A stretch of 6,637 nt of DNA from Planctomycetota bacterium (lineage in GTDB: Bacteria; Planctomycetota; Phycisphaerae; WQYP01): positions 1 through 6,637 of the forward strand of contig JAJZOA010000065.1 of NCBI GenBank assembly GCA_021852225.1. The letters are read 5' to 3'. The notes under the pieces are model-generated. The model was not told the DNA's origin. It worked only from the letters and a program-made list of their open reading frames with translations, and did no database searches. The translations under genes and the position numbers were made by a program. Below, piece by piece: positions 1-5,758 of the stretch (position 1 is the stretch's first letter; every line of letters begins with the position of its first letter).

Positions 1-151
1 GGACGAACAATGCCGATGCAAAGCCGCACAGGACAGCGGCCAGAGCGGGCACACCTATTGCCATGGAAAGCAGGTCGGCGATATCTGTAGTGGAAATGGT
101 TTTGCGGCCGCGTCCAGCCGCGGGTGCCAGAAGAAAATGAACGCAAGCCAT
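1..151 (-). CDS. N-terminal fragment of a membrane protein, possibly a metal ABC permease
   Basis: Read on the minus strand, an ATG at 151-149 opens a frame of 50 codons with no stop before the window edge. Residues 1-20 are short and basic (A-G-R-G-R-K). A hydrophobic Ala/Leu/Val/Gly-rich stretch at about residues 31-50 looks like a first transmembrane helix, preceded by a short amphipathic segment (T-D-I-A-D-L-L-S). An internal Met at residue 30 is an alternative start, but it would remove that segment. The arrangement of an LLS segment, a Pro-Ala pair, then a small-residue helix ending in ALFV recalls the N-terminus of ABC-3 family zinc/manganese permeases. This is a loose resemblance over 50 residues, not an identification. 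The ribosome binding site is weak (GGTCCGGGA just upstream). The gene is divergent from transaldolase with 79 bp between the start codons. An open frame this short could also arise by chance. Confidence 0.42.
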   Translation of the reverse strand, partial: MACVHFLLAPAAGRGRKTISTTDIADLLSMAIGVPALAAVLCGFASALFV

Positions 152-167
152 TTCCCGGACCGCAAGC

Positions 168-173
168 TATAAT
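168..173 (+). promoter_or_regulatory. candidate -10 box for transaldolase
   Basis: A perfect TATAAT lies in the divergent intergenic region, 57 bp before the transaldolase ATG. No good -35 box is found at 16-18 bp upstream (AAGCCA sits there), so the site would be activator-dependent or fortuitous. A 7-bp direct repeat, CGCAAGC, at 142-148 and 161-167 leads straight into the box and could be a factor-binding site. Confidence 0.4.
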
Positions 174-230
174 ACTTTGCATAAGTCGCCGCGGCGATCG
201 GGGCGGCAATCTTCAGGAAAGGAACCTATC

Positions 231-1340
231 ATGGCTGCTTCAGAATCCTCTTCCCGCACACAAGCACTCCACGCCGTCGGCCAGAGCCTCTGGCTGGACA
301 ACATTACCCGCGGCATGTTGACCAGCGGCACGCTGAAACGCTATATCAAAGACTTAACCGTCACAGGCTTGACCTCCAATCCAACCATTTTCGACCACGC
401 TATCGGCAAAACTAATTTTTACGACCAGGCGATTACCAGCCGCGGCAACTCCGCGGCCTCGGTTCCGGAATCGATATTTTTTGATCTGGCCATAGAAGAC
501 CTGCAAAATGCTGCCGACCTGTTCCGCCCGGTTTATGACGCAACCAATGGCCAGGATGGCTTTGTGTCGCTGGAAGTATCTCCGCTGCTGGCATATGACA
601 CAGCCAAGACACTGGCGGCGGCGAAGGAACTTTTTGCACGAGCCAAGCGTCAGAACCTGTTTATTAAAATCCCCGGCACACCGGAAGGGTTGCCCGCAAT
701 AGAAGAAGCCATTTTCCAGGGCATTCCGGTGAATGTCACGCTCTTGTTTTCCGAGGGCCAGTACATTGCCGCAGCCAACGCATATATGCGTGGCGTTCAA
801 CGCCGGGTTGCCGCGGGCCTGCCCGGGCGCGTGGCATCGGTGGCATCAGTATTCATCAGCCGCTGGGACAAAGCCATCGCGAATAAAGTTCCCGCGGACC
901 TTTGCAATACGCTGGGAGTTGCGATTGCGGCGCGGGTTTATAAGGCGTACCGCGACCTGCTTGCGGGCGATACGTGGAAGAAACTCGCGGGTGCCGGCGC
1001 GATGCCCCAGCGGCTGCTTTGGGCAAGCACCGGCACGAAAGATCCAGCCGCCCCGGACACCTTTTACATCACCGCGCTGGCCGCGCCAGACACCATTAAC
1101 ACCATGCCGGAGGAAACTCTGCTGGCATTTGCCGACCACGGCAAGATAACCGGCATCATGCGCCCGGAAACAGCCCAAGCGGACGCGGTCATTAAACGGT
1201 TTGCCGGCGCGGGTGTGGATGTCCTTCAATTGGCCGCACAACTGCAAAAAGAGGGCGCAGAATCGTTCGTAAAATCATGGAACGAATTGCTTGCTGCCAT
1301 CACGCGAAAAAGTCAGTCCCTGACCGCGGCTTCGGCATAA
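231..1340 (+). CDS. tal: transaldolase (class 2 bacterial type)
   Basis: Transfers a dihydroxyacetone unit between sedoheptulose 7-phosphate and glyceraldehyde 3-phosphate, giving erythrose 4-phosphate and fructose 6-phosphate. It is cytosolic and belongs to the non-oxidative pentose phosphate pathway. The 369-residue product covers a full TIM-barrel. Visible motifs are LWLDNITR (20-27), the signature GLTSNPTIF (46-54), the EVSP strand (115-118) and FIKIPGTPEG (144-153), in which K146 is the expected Schiff-base lysine. Further along are NVTLLFS (168-174), RLLWASTGTK (261-270) and TMPEETLLAFADHG (291-304), the last typical of the roughly 370-residue class rather than the shorter E. coli TalB type. 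The ATG at 231 was chosen over an in-frame ATG at 177 because two AGGA boxes (215-218 and 220-223) precede it at good spacing and the family begins close to this point. There is no fusion to glucose-6-phosphate isomerase, as occurs in some relatives. It appears intact. Confidence 0.96.
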   Translation: MAASESSSRTQALHAVGQSLWLDNITRGMLTSGTLKRYIKDLTVTGLTSNPTIFDHAIGKTNFYDQAITSRGNSAASVPESIFFDLAIEDLQNAADLFRPVYDATNGQDGFVSLEVSPLLAYDTAKTLAAAKELFARAKRQNLFIKIPGTPEGLPAIEEAIFQGIPVNVTLLFSEGQYIAAANAYMRGVQRRVAAGLPGRVASVASVFISRWDKAIANKVPADLCNTLGVAIAARVYKAYRDLLAGDTWKKLAGAGAMPQRLLWASTGTKDPAAPDTFYITALAAPDTINTMPEETLLAFADHGKITGIMRPETAQADAVIKRFAGAGVDVLQLAAQLQKEGAESFVKSWNELLAAITRKSQSLTAASA

Positions 1341-1496
1341 AATTGCACGCAATATCCCGCTGCGGCACCGTAAATCGAAACGGTTCGCCGGGGCGCATGC
1401 ATGAGTTGTGTATGGTCTGGAACAGACGAGTGCCAATTGCGGCACACTGGCGGTGAACCCGTCAGTCACTGGTCGGAATGCCCCGCGGCGTTCATA

Positions 1497-2975
1497 ATGC
1501 CTGGAATGAATGCAACAATGCCGAATATCTGGCTGCTGGCCATTTTTGTCACGATTCTGGGCTGTTGTGTGGGCAGCTTCATAAACGTGCTGATCTGGCG
1601 GCTGCCATTTCTGGGCCATCTGACGGAATTCAAGGGAATCAAAGCGCCCATTACCCTAAGCTGGCCGCCTTCCCATTGCCCGCATTGTCATCGGGCGGTG
1701 CGGTGGCGGGAAAATCTGCCGATTATTTCCTGGCTGTTTTTGCGCGGTCGCTGCGGCGGCTGCCGCGAGCCTATTTCACCGCGGTATCCGCTGGTGGAAT
1801 CTGGCACAGGCATGATCTTTTTAGCAATTTTCGCGGCTTATTACATGGCGCACTGGTTTGCCGACAGTTTCAGCGGAATGACGCGCGGTGGCCCGACCCT
1901 GATTCTGGATTTCTTTTATATCGGTGCGCTACTTGCCGCATCGGGAGTTGACGCGGACTGGTTTATAATTCCGCTGCGGCTGCCGTGGCTGGTAATTGTG
2001 GTGGCGATTCTGAGCTGCGCCGCGGGCAGCCAACCGATGCTGCCGAGTTTTGCCGCTGATTCGGCGGCGAGCCGGTTCGCCGTCGGCGGGGCTGCCGGTT
2101 TGTTGATATCTTTTATTCTACTGCGAGCCGGTATTTTGCCGCGCAGCTTTTCCAGGCCGGCTGACGCGCCGGTCACCAGCATTCCACCGGCAGCGCCCGA
2201 TACCGCAACGGCAACCACGGCTCCAATCGTCAGTCCGCCAGTAATGCGCAGCGGCCCGCTGATTTTAGTGGCAGCCATTGTTTTACTGATGCAAATACCG
2301 GCATGGCTGCTGCTTTCCCGACAAGCCGCGGTGCTGACGCTTCTGGTCTCCGGAATCATTGTATTCCTGCTGGGCATTCTGCCGCGCTGTGCCCCGGCGG
2401 CTGGCGAAGGCGATCTGGCCTCGGAAGTGCTGGATGAATCTGCAGTACCCGATGCCCGTCGCGAAATATTAAAAGAACTGATGTTTGTGTTTCCAATTAT
2501 TGCCCTGGGCACCACGGCTGCGTGCACATCGCTGCCGCTGCCTGCGAGCGCGGCGATGGACCGTCTGTACGGCACGCTGCTGGGCCTGGTGGCTGGCGGC
2601 GGCATTGTGTGGTTTTTCCGGATTTTCGGCACACTCCTTCTGGGCCGTGTGGCCATGGGACTGGGCGATGTGCATCTGATGGCCGCCATTGGCGCGGTCC
2701 TTGGGGCACCGCTGGCGGTGATCACCTTTTTTATTGCGCCATTTTTAGCGCTGATCTGGGTCATGGTATTGAAAATCATGAGGCGGCCAAATGTGTTACC
2801 CTTCGGCCCATGGTTAAGCGTGGCGGGCATTCTGGCATTGCTGATTGGTCCGCCCATTCAAGGGTGGTATGCGCGTCAATTGTATCCACAGCCGCCGCGG
2901 ACGCATGCAGATTCCGGACAGATTATCTGGCCCGGTGACGGTCCGCCGACACACCCGCCGGCGAACCGGCCGTGA
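1497..2975 (+). CDS. pilD: type IV prepilin leader peptidase/N-methyltransferase (A24 family), long form
   Basis: Inner-membrane aspartic protease that cleaves, and usually methylates, type IV prepilins and type II secretion pseudopilins. From the ATG at 1497 the protein is 492 residues. The first helix and GSFINVLIWRLP (about 26-37) match the family N-terminus. The cytoplasmic methylation-associated domain follows, with C61-x2-C64 and C86-x2-C89 around NLPIISWLFLRGRC. Catalytic Asp 1 is D152 in G-V-D-A-D-W-F-I-I-P, and catalytic Asp 2 is D391 in GLGD (388-391), followed by VHLM instead of the usual VKL. The terminal FGPWLSVAG is also typical. Helices are visible near 11-33, 105-120, 136-151, 162-177, 196-213, 255-273, 278-295, 327-346, 357-382, 406-427 and 436-451. 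About 235 residues separate the two aspartates, against roughly 50-60 in ordinary members, and include a Pro/Ala/Thr-rich linker (about 219-250). The start is uncertain: in-frame ATGs at 1401, 1497, 1506 and 1518 all lack a strong ribosome binding site. The one at 1401 would add a polar leader unlike the family. The symbol denotes the family role; pilus or secretion partner genes are not in the window. Confidence 0.9.
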   Translation: MPGMNATMPNIWLLAIFVTILGCCVGSFINVLIWRLPFLGHLTEFKGIKAPITLSWPPSHCPHCHRAVRWRENLPIISWLFLRGRCGGCREPISPRYPLVESGTGMIFLAIFAAYYMAHWFADSFSGMTRGGPTLILDFFYIGALLAASGVDADWFIIPLRLPWLVIVVAILSCAAGSQPMLPSFAADSAASRFAVGGAAGLLISFILLRAGILPRSFSRPADAPVTSIPPAAPDTATATTAPIVSPPVMRSGPLILVAAIVLLMQIPAWLLLSRQAAVLTLLVSGIIVFLLGILPRCAPAAGEGDLASEVLDESAVPDARREILKELMFVFPIIALGTTAACTSLPLPASAAMDRLYGTLLGLVAGGGIVWFFRIFGTLLLGRVAMGLGDVHLMAAIGAVLGAPLAVITFFIAPFLALIWVMVLKIMRRPNVLPFGPWLSVAGILALLIGPPIQGWYARQLYPQPPRTHADSGQIIWPGDGPPTHPPANRP

Positions 2976-3014
2976 AACAATGCCGCCGTGGCCGGCAACG
3001 TTCGGGCAAGTGGC

Positions 3015-3043
3015 TTGGCACAAATGGACAAATGGCGTAACGT
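3015..3043 (+). promoter_or_regulatory. candidate promoter upstream of comM
   Basis: TTGGCA (3015-3020, five of six to the sigma-70 -35 consensus) is followed after 17 bp by TAACGT (3038-3043, only three of six to the -10 consensus). It lies in the 110-bp gap between the prepilin peptidase stop and the comM start. The spacer carries a near-tandem repeat, CAAATGG at 3021-3027 and 3029-3035. The -10 is weak, so read-through from the upstream gene remains equally possible. Confidence 0.28.
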
Positions 3044-3085
3044 AGCGGCGTCTCAATAATCAGGGGTCGAAACAAAGGGAGTTCC

Positions 3086-4618
3086 ATGCTGGCAAAAGTC
3101 CATAGTTTTGTGCTTCAGGGCATAGACGCACTGCGCTGCGAAGTGGAAGTGAATTTAGCCAACCGCGACTACGATGTGCCGATTATTGTGGGCCTTGCGG
3201 ACAAGGCTGTCAGCGAATCGCTGGACCGCATTCAGATCGCAATGACCAATTCAGGCTATCCGTTTCCCAATCAGAAACTGCTGGTAAATCTGGCACCCGC
3301 GGACATCAAAAAGGAAGGCAGCGCACTGGAACTGCCGATCGCATTGGGCATCCTTCAGGCGGCCCGCGCGATTACCACTGACCGGCATAAGAAATTACTG
3401 GTCGCCGGCGAGTTGGCTCTGGATGGGTCCGTGCGGCCGATTCGCGGGGCGCTTTCCATGGCCATGCTGGCGGTGGAAAGCGGATTTTCCGGCGTGCTGC
3501 TTCCACCGGCCAACGCCCGCGAGGCGTCGGTAGTGCCGAATCTGGAAGTGTACGCGATCGATTCGCTGGCCACGATGGTCGGGTTCCTGAATGGCCAACT
3601 GGAACTTGAACCGGAAAGTCCGGTGGAGGTCGCGGGCAACTCGCTTATCGGAAATTATGATGTCGACTTCGCCGAAGTCCGCGGGCAGGAAACCGCCAAG
3701 CGGGCGATGACGATAGCGGCGGCGGGTAATCATAATGTGCTTCTTCTTGGCCCGCCCGGAGCGGGCAAAACCATGTTGTGCCAGCGGCTTCCAACGATTC
3801 TTCCACCGCTGACCCGTCAGGAAGCGCTGGAAACGTCGCGTATTTATTCGGCATGCGGACTTCTGCCGCGTGAAACCAGCCTGTTAAGCATCCGGCCGGT
3901 GCGGATGCCCCACCACACCGCGAGCGGCGCGGCGCTGATTGGGGGCGGCACTATTCCCCGGCCTGGCGAAGTTTCCCTGGCGCACCATGGGGTTCTGTTT
4001 CTGGATGAATTGCCTGAATTTTCCAGGCATGTGCTGGAAATGCTGCGCCAGCCGCTGGAATCAGGATCGGTGACGATTGCCCGGTCACATTCCAGCGTCA
4101 CCTTTCCTGCGCGATTCATGCTGGTCGCCGCCATGAACCCGTCACGGTCCGGCCGCGGCACGCTGGACCGCCGGAATGCCAAGGCAACTGAACAGGCGGA
4201 CATGGATAAATATATGAGCAAGCTTTCCGGTCCGTTGCTGGAACGAATCGATATTCATCTGGAAGTGCCGGCGGTGACTTATCGGGATCTGACGAGCCGC
4301 GCAGTGGGGACCGACTCGGCAAAAATGCGGTCCGCAGTGGAAAAAGCACGGGCCGTTCAGGCCCAGCGATTTGGTGCCGAAAGCACGACTACCAACGCCT
4401 CGATGAAAACGCGTCAGTTGAAGGAATTCTGCGCGCTGGATGATACCTGCATGCTGCTGATGAAACAGGCCATGGAAGAACTCGGGTTAAGCGCCCGCGC
4501 TTTTGATAAAGTTCGCCGCCTGGCCAGAACCATCGCGGATATTGATGGCGTGGACCAGATTACGCCCGCACAAATTACCGAAGCGGTGGGCTACAGAATT
4601 CTGGACCGTAAATACTGA
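3086..4618 (+). CDS. comM: ComM/YifB family Mg-chelatase-like AAA+ ATPase
   Basis: Hexameric AAA+ ATPase of the YifB/ComM family. Studied ComM proteins promote branch migration during natural transformation, extending integration of incoming DNA. The 510 residues match the family's usual length. The N-terminal Lon-S5-like (ChlI) domain spans about 1-170, with VEVNLANRDYDVPIIVGLAD and LVNLAPADIKKEGSALELPI. The Mg-chelatase AAA+ core follows, with EVRGQETAKRA (197-207), Walker A GPPGAGKT (222-229), MPHHTASGAALIGGG (274-288), PRPGEVSLAHHG (291-302), Walker B VLFLDELPEF (303-312) and SGPLLERIDIHLEVP (381-395). The C-terminal helical domain ends with LSARAFDKVRRLARTIAD (468-485). The start is set by GGGAG at 3077-3081, with a short four-base spacer. 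The usual MNPCPCGY motif and following CxC are absent: the protein reads MNPSRSGRG (350-358), so the four cysteines are missing. The ATPase residues look intact. It follows the prepilin peptidase by 110 bp on the same strand, which fits a DNA-uptake role. Confidence 0.95.
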   Translation: MLAKVHSFVLQGIDALRCEVEVNLANRDYDVPIIVGLADKAVSESLDRIQIAMTNSGYPFPNQKLLVNLAPADIKKEGSALELPIALGILQAARAITTDRHKKLLVAGELALDGSVRPIRGALSMAMLAVESGFSGVLLPPANAREASVVPNLEVYAIDSLATMVGFLNGQLELEPESPVEVAGNSLIGNYDVDFAEVRGQETAKRAMTIAAAGNHNVLLLGPPGAGKTMLCQRLPTILPPLTRQEALETSRIYSACGLLPRETSLLSIRPVRMPHHTASGAALIGGGTIPRPGEVSLAHHGVLFLDELPEFSRHVLEMLRQPLESGSVTIARSHSSVTFPARFMLVAAMNPSRSGRGTLDRRNAKATEQADMDKYMSKLSGPLLERIDIHLEVPAVTYRDLTSRAVGTDSAKMRSAVEKARAVQAQRFGAESTTTNASMKTRQLKEFCALDDTCMLLMKQAMEELGLSARAFDKVRRLARTIADIDGVDQITPAQITEAVGYRILDRKY

Positions 4619-4968
4619 TTTTCAGAGTTTGTCCGGATTTTCCGCGCCGCGGGCCATCCACAGCCTGATGCGCATTTGCCTGGGGCGGCGCGTTGCCTGA
4701 TTGTCGGCAACCGCGCCGGATTCCGGCAATGTCACCCTGCTTTGTCAGGCATCAAACCGGACGCCAGCGCCGCCGGGGCAGCGGCTTATCCCCGACAAGC
4801 CGGTTCGTCTCAAGAGCGCTCCAAAGGTCAAAAACGGCAAACGGGCCACACGATTCAAATTTTTCGTAAGGATTTGCCATTTTGGCCGTCCAGAGGCGGG
4901 GAAATGGATTTCGGACCATGTCCCGCGCCGGTTCCGAGCGCCGGACCGCACCGCACAAACCGGAAACC

Positions 4969-4991
4969 ATCCGGAAAACCACCGGATTTTT
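4969..4991 (+). terminator. weak intrinsic-terminator-like hairpin
   Basis: ATCCGG (4969-4974) and CCGGAT (4982-4987) form a 6-bp stem with a 7-base loop, and the stem runs into five T residues (4987-4991). The stem is short, and the site lies 350 bp beyond the comM stop, far for that gene's own terminator. GGAAAA and TTTTCC nearby offer an alternative pairing. It could instead shield the downstream promoter from read-through. Confidence 0.3.
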
Positions 4992-5005
4992 CCAGAACCA
5001 GCCGA

Positions 5006-5024
5006 TATTATATTTCGTATAATA
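5006..5024. repeat. AT-rich inverted repeat containing TATAAT on both strands
   Basis: TATTATA (5006-5012) and TATAATA (5018-5024) are perfect 7-bp inverted arms around TTTCG. Each strand therefore presents a TATAAT hexamer in a conspicuously AT-rich island within GC-rich surroundings, 114 bp before the next start codon. No matching -35 box is evident on either strand. It may be a promoter element, an operator or an easily melted site; the sequence alone does not decide. Confidence 0.45.
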
Positions 5025-5060
5025 GTGTCATACCAATCGACAGGCGGCAGACTGACGCTA

Positions 5061-5089
5061 TTGCATCGGGCCGCCGCGGGAGGTATAAC
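5061..5089 (+). promoter_or_regulatory. candidate promoter of the ribbon-helix-helix gene
   Basis: TATAAC (5084-5089, five of six to consensus) lies 17 bp downstream of TTGCAT (5061-5066, which keeps the TTG of the -35). Transcription would begin near 5096, leaving a leader of about 40 bases before the ATG at 5138. The TATAAT at 5018-5023 is a competing -10 candidate. Confidence 0.35.
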
Positions 5090-5137
5090 AGAGTACAACG
5101 AAATTCCTGATCACAGACACCGCAAGGAGCACATGAC

Positions 5138-5683
5138 ATGCCGACCGACAAAGCCGTCACCTCCAAAAAAGGCGAGCGTATGCCCAAAGACCAGCTTCTG
5201 GCCTTTAAAGTGGACGCCAAACTCGCAGAGCTGCTTTCCAGCGTCAAGAACCGCAGTGAACTGATCCGCGATGCGGTTTATGCCTACCTTGGCCATCTTT
5301 GCCCGTTGTGTGAAGGCAAAGGGACAATACCGGCCAACCGCGGCCATGAAATTGAACTGCTGCTGGCGCAACTTGAATTCGCAACCTGTTCGGGTTGCCA
5401 CACGGCATTGCCGGTTATGCCGCGGCTTCGGAAACTCGTGGGCACCATGCCCAGAGAAGACCGTCAACGCCTGACGGAATTTGAGAAGACCGGGGAGCTT
5501 CTGTGTTCGGATTGCTTTGAAAAAGCGGATCAATGTGACAGTTGCGGCCAGCATGTGCCGCAGGGGCATTTGCCGGACCATGTACACAAACTTCATCATT
5601 CCAATCCCGGCCGTACCGCAAAAGGGTTCAGGCGATCCGCACAAAAGGCCGCTTCCGCACGTATAAAGCTGAACGGCGCGTGA
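5138..5683 (+). CDS. ribbon-helix-helix protein with four CxxC pairs, putative metal-responsive regulator
   Basis: No named gene is recognised. Residues 19-51 fit a CopG/Arc/NikR ribbon-helix-helix motif: a strand (QLLAFKVD), a first helix (AKLAELLSSV), then NRSELIRDAVYAYL, the typical second helix. The remainder carries four CxxC pairs, C55-P-L-C58, C84-S-G-C87, C123-S-D-C126 and C133-D-S-C136. Six histidines follow between 139 and 154 (H139, H144, H148, H150, H153, H154). The basic C-terminus (159-177) may add DNA contacts. Eight cysteines in four pairs suggest two structural or sensing zinc sites. NikR has a C-terminal ACT-like domain instead, so this is not a normal NikR. The ATG at 5138 was chosen for AAGGAG eight bases upstream; an internal Met at residue 15 also precedes the motif. 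It stands 75 bp before a metal-transporter-like gene on the same strand, so a metal-sensing repressor is the favoured inference. A non-regulatory zinc protein or an antitoxin-like protein is possible, but no toxin partner is visible. Confidence 0.83.
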   Translation: MPTDKAVTSKKGERMPKDQLLAFKVDAKLAELLSSVKNRSELIRDAVYAYLGHLCPLCEGKGTIPANRGHEIELLLAQLEFATCSGCHTALPVMPRLRKLVGTMPREDRQRLTEFEKTGELLCSDCFEKADQCDSCGQHVPQGHLPDHVHKLHHSNPGRTAKGFRRSAQKAASARIKLNGA

Positions 5684-5693
5684 ATCGACTGAA

Positions 5694-5730
5694 GACCTTG
5701 GACCGGCTGGTCATGTTTGACCCGTTTTTT
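5694..5730. promoter_or_regulatory. GACC/GGTC repeat cluster with small hairpin and T6 run
   Basis: The gap between the regulator-like gene and the transporter-like gene contains GACC at 5694-5697, GACC at 5701-5704, GGTC at 5709-5712 and GACC at 5719-5722. GGTCA (5709-5713) and TGACC (5718-5722) form a perfect 5-bp inverted repeat with a 4-base loop, and CG plus six T residues (5725-5730) follow. It could be an operator for the neighbouring ribbon-helix-helix protein, since such proteins often bind short repeated half-sites, or a weak terminator/attenuator ahead of the transporter. Confidence 0.33.
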
Positions 5731-5758
5731 CGCCCGCTTTCGGACGGAGTAATTTTCA

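Larger units (their letters stand above)
4619..5137. other. 519-bp intergenic region without a convincing gene
   Basis: Between comM and the next gene, several open frames exist on both strands. They overlap each other, start at TTG or at codons without ribosome binding sites, and give Arg/Pro/Gly-rich translations with no recognisable family. No tRNA cloverleaf was found. The region holds a terminator-like hairpin (4969-4991), an AT-rich inverted repeat with TATAAT (5006-5024), a promoter-like pair (5061-5089) and the ribosome binding site of the following gene (AAGGAG at 5124-5129). The first 350 bp show nothing clear. Confidence 0.6.

Noticed and set aside
177..230. Upstream start for transaldolase at ATG 177
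   Set aside because: It adds 18 residues unlike the family and lies only a few bases from the predicted -10 box, whereas the ATG at 231 has good ribosome binding sites.
1342..1353. ATTGC-AC-GCAAT dyad just after the transaldolase stop, considered as a terminator
   Set aside because: The two-base centre is too tight for a hairpin loop and no T run follows.
1401..1496. Upstream start for the prepilin peptidase at ATG 1401
   Set aside because: A GGGG tract lies seven bases upstream, but the added 32 residues are polar and precede the membrane helix that normally begins these enzymes. It is not fully excluded.
1916..2857. Long reverse-strand open frame (313 codons) opposite the prepilin peptidase
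   Set aside because: Its translation is Ser/Arg/Pro/Thr-rich with no recognisable domain, and it is antiparallel to a gene with clear catalytic motifs. GC-rich coding sequence commonly leaves such open antisense frames.
4770..4830. tRNA-like GGTTCG near position 4800
   Set aside because: No following A-N-T-C-C, no matching acceptor arms and no anticodon stem could be drawn.
4745..5098. Reverse-strand open frame in the same gap
   Set aside because: No ribosome binding site or recognisable domain, and composition like the other chance frames of the region.
4676..5264. Two overlapping + strand open frames in the comM-downstream gap (4676-5110 and 4701-5264)
   Set aside because: Both begin at TTG without a ribosome binding site, overlap each other, give Arg/Pro-rich translations without family features, and the second runs into the well-supported ribbon-helix-helix gene.
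5111..5644. Reverse-strand open frame (177 codons) opposite the ribbon-helix-helix gene
   Set aside because: The + strand frame has an ideal ribosome binding site, a recognisable DNA-binding motif and regularly paired cysteines; the antisense frame has none of these.
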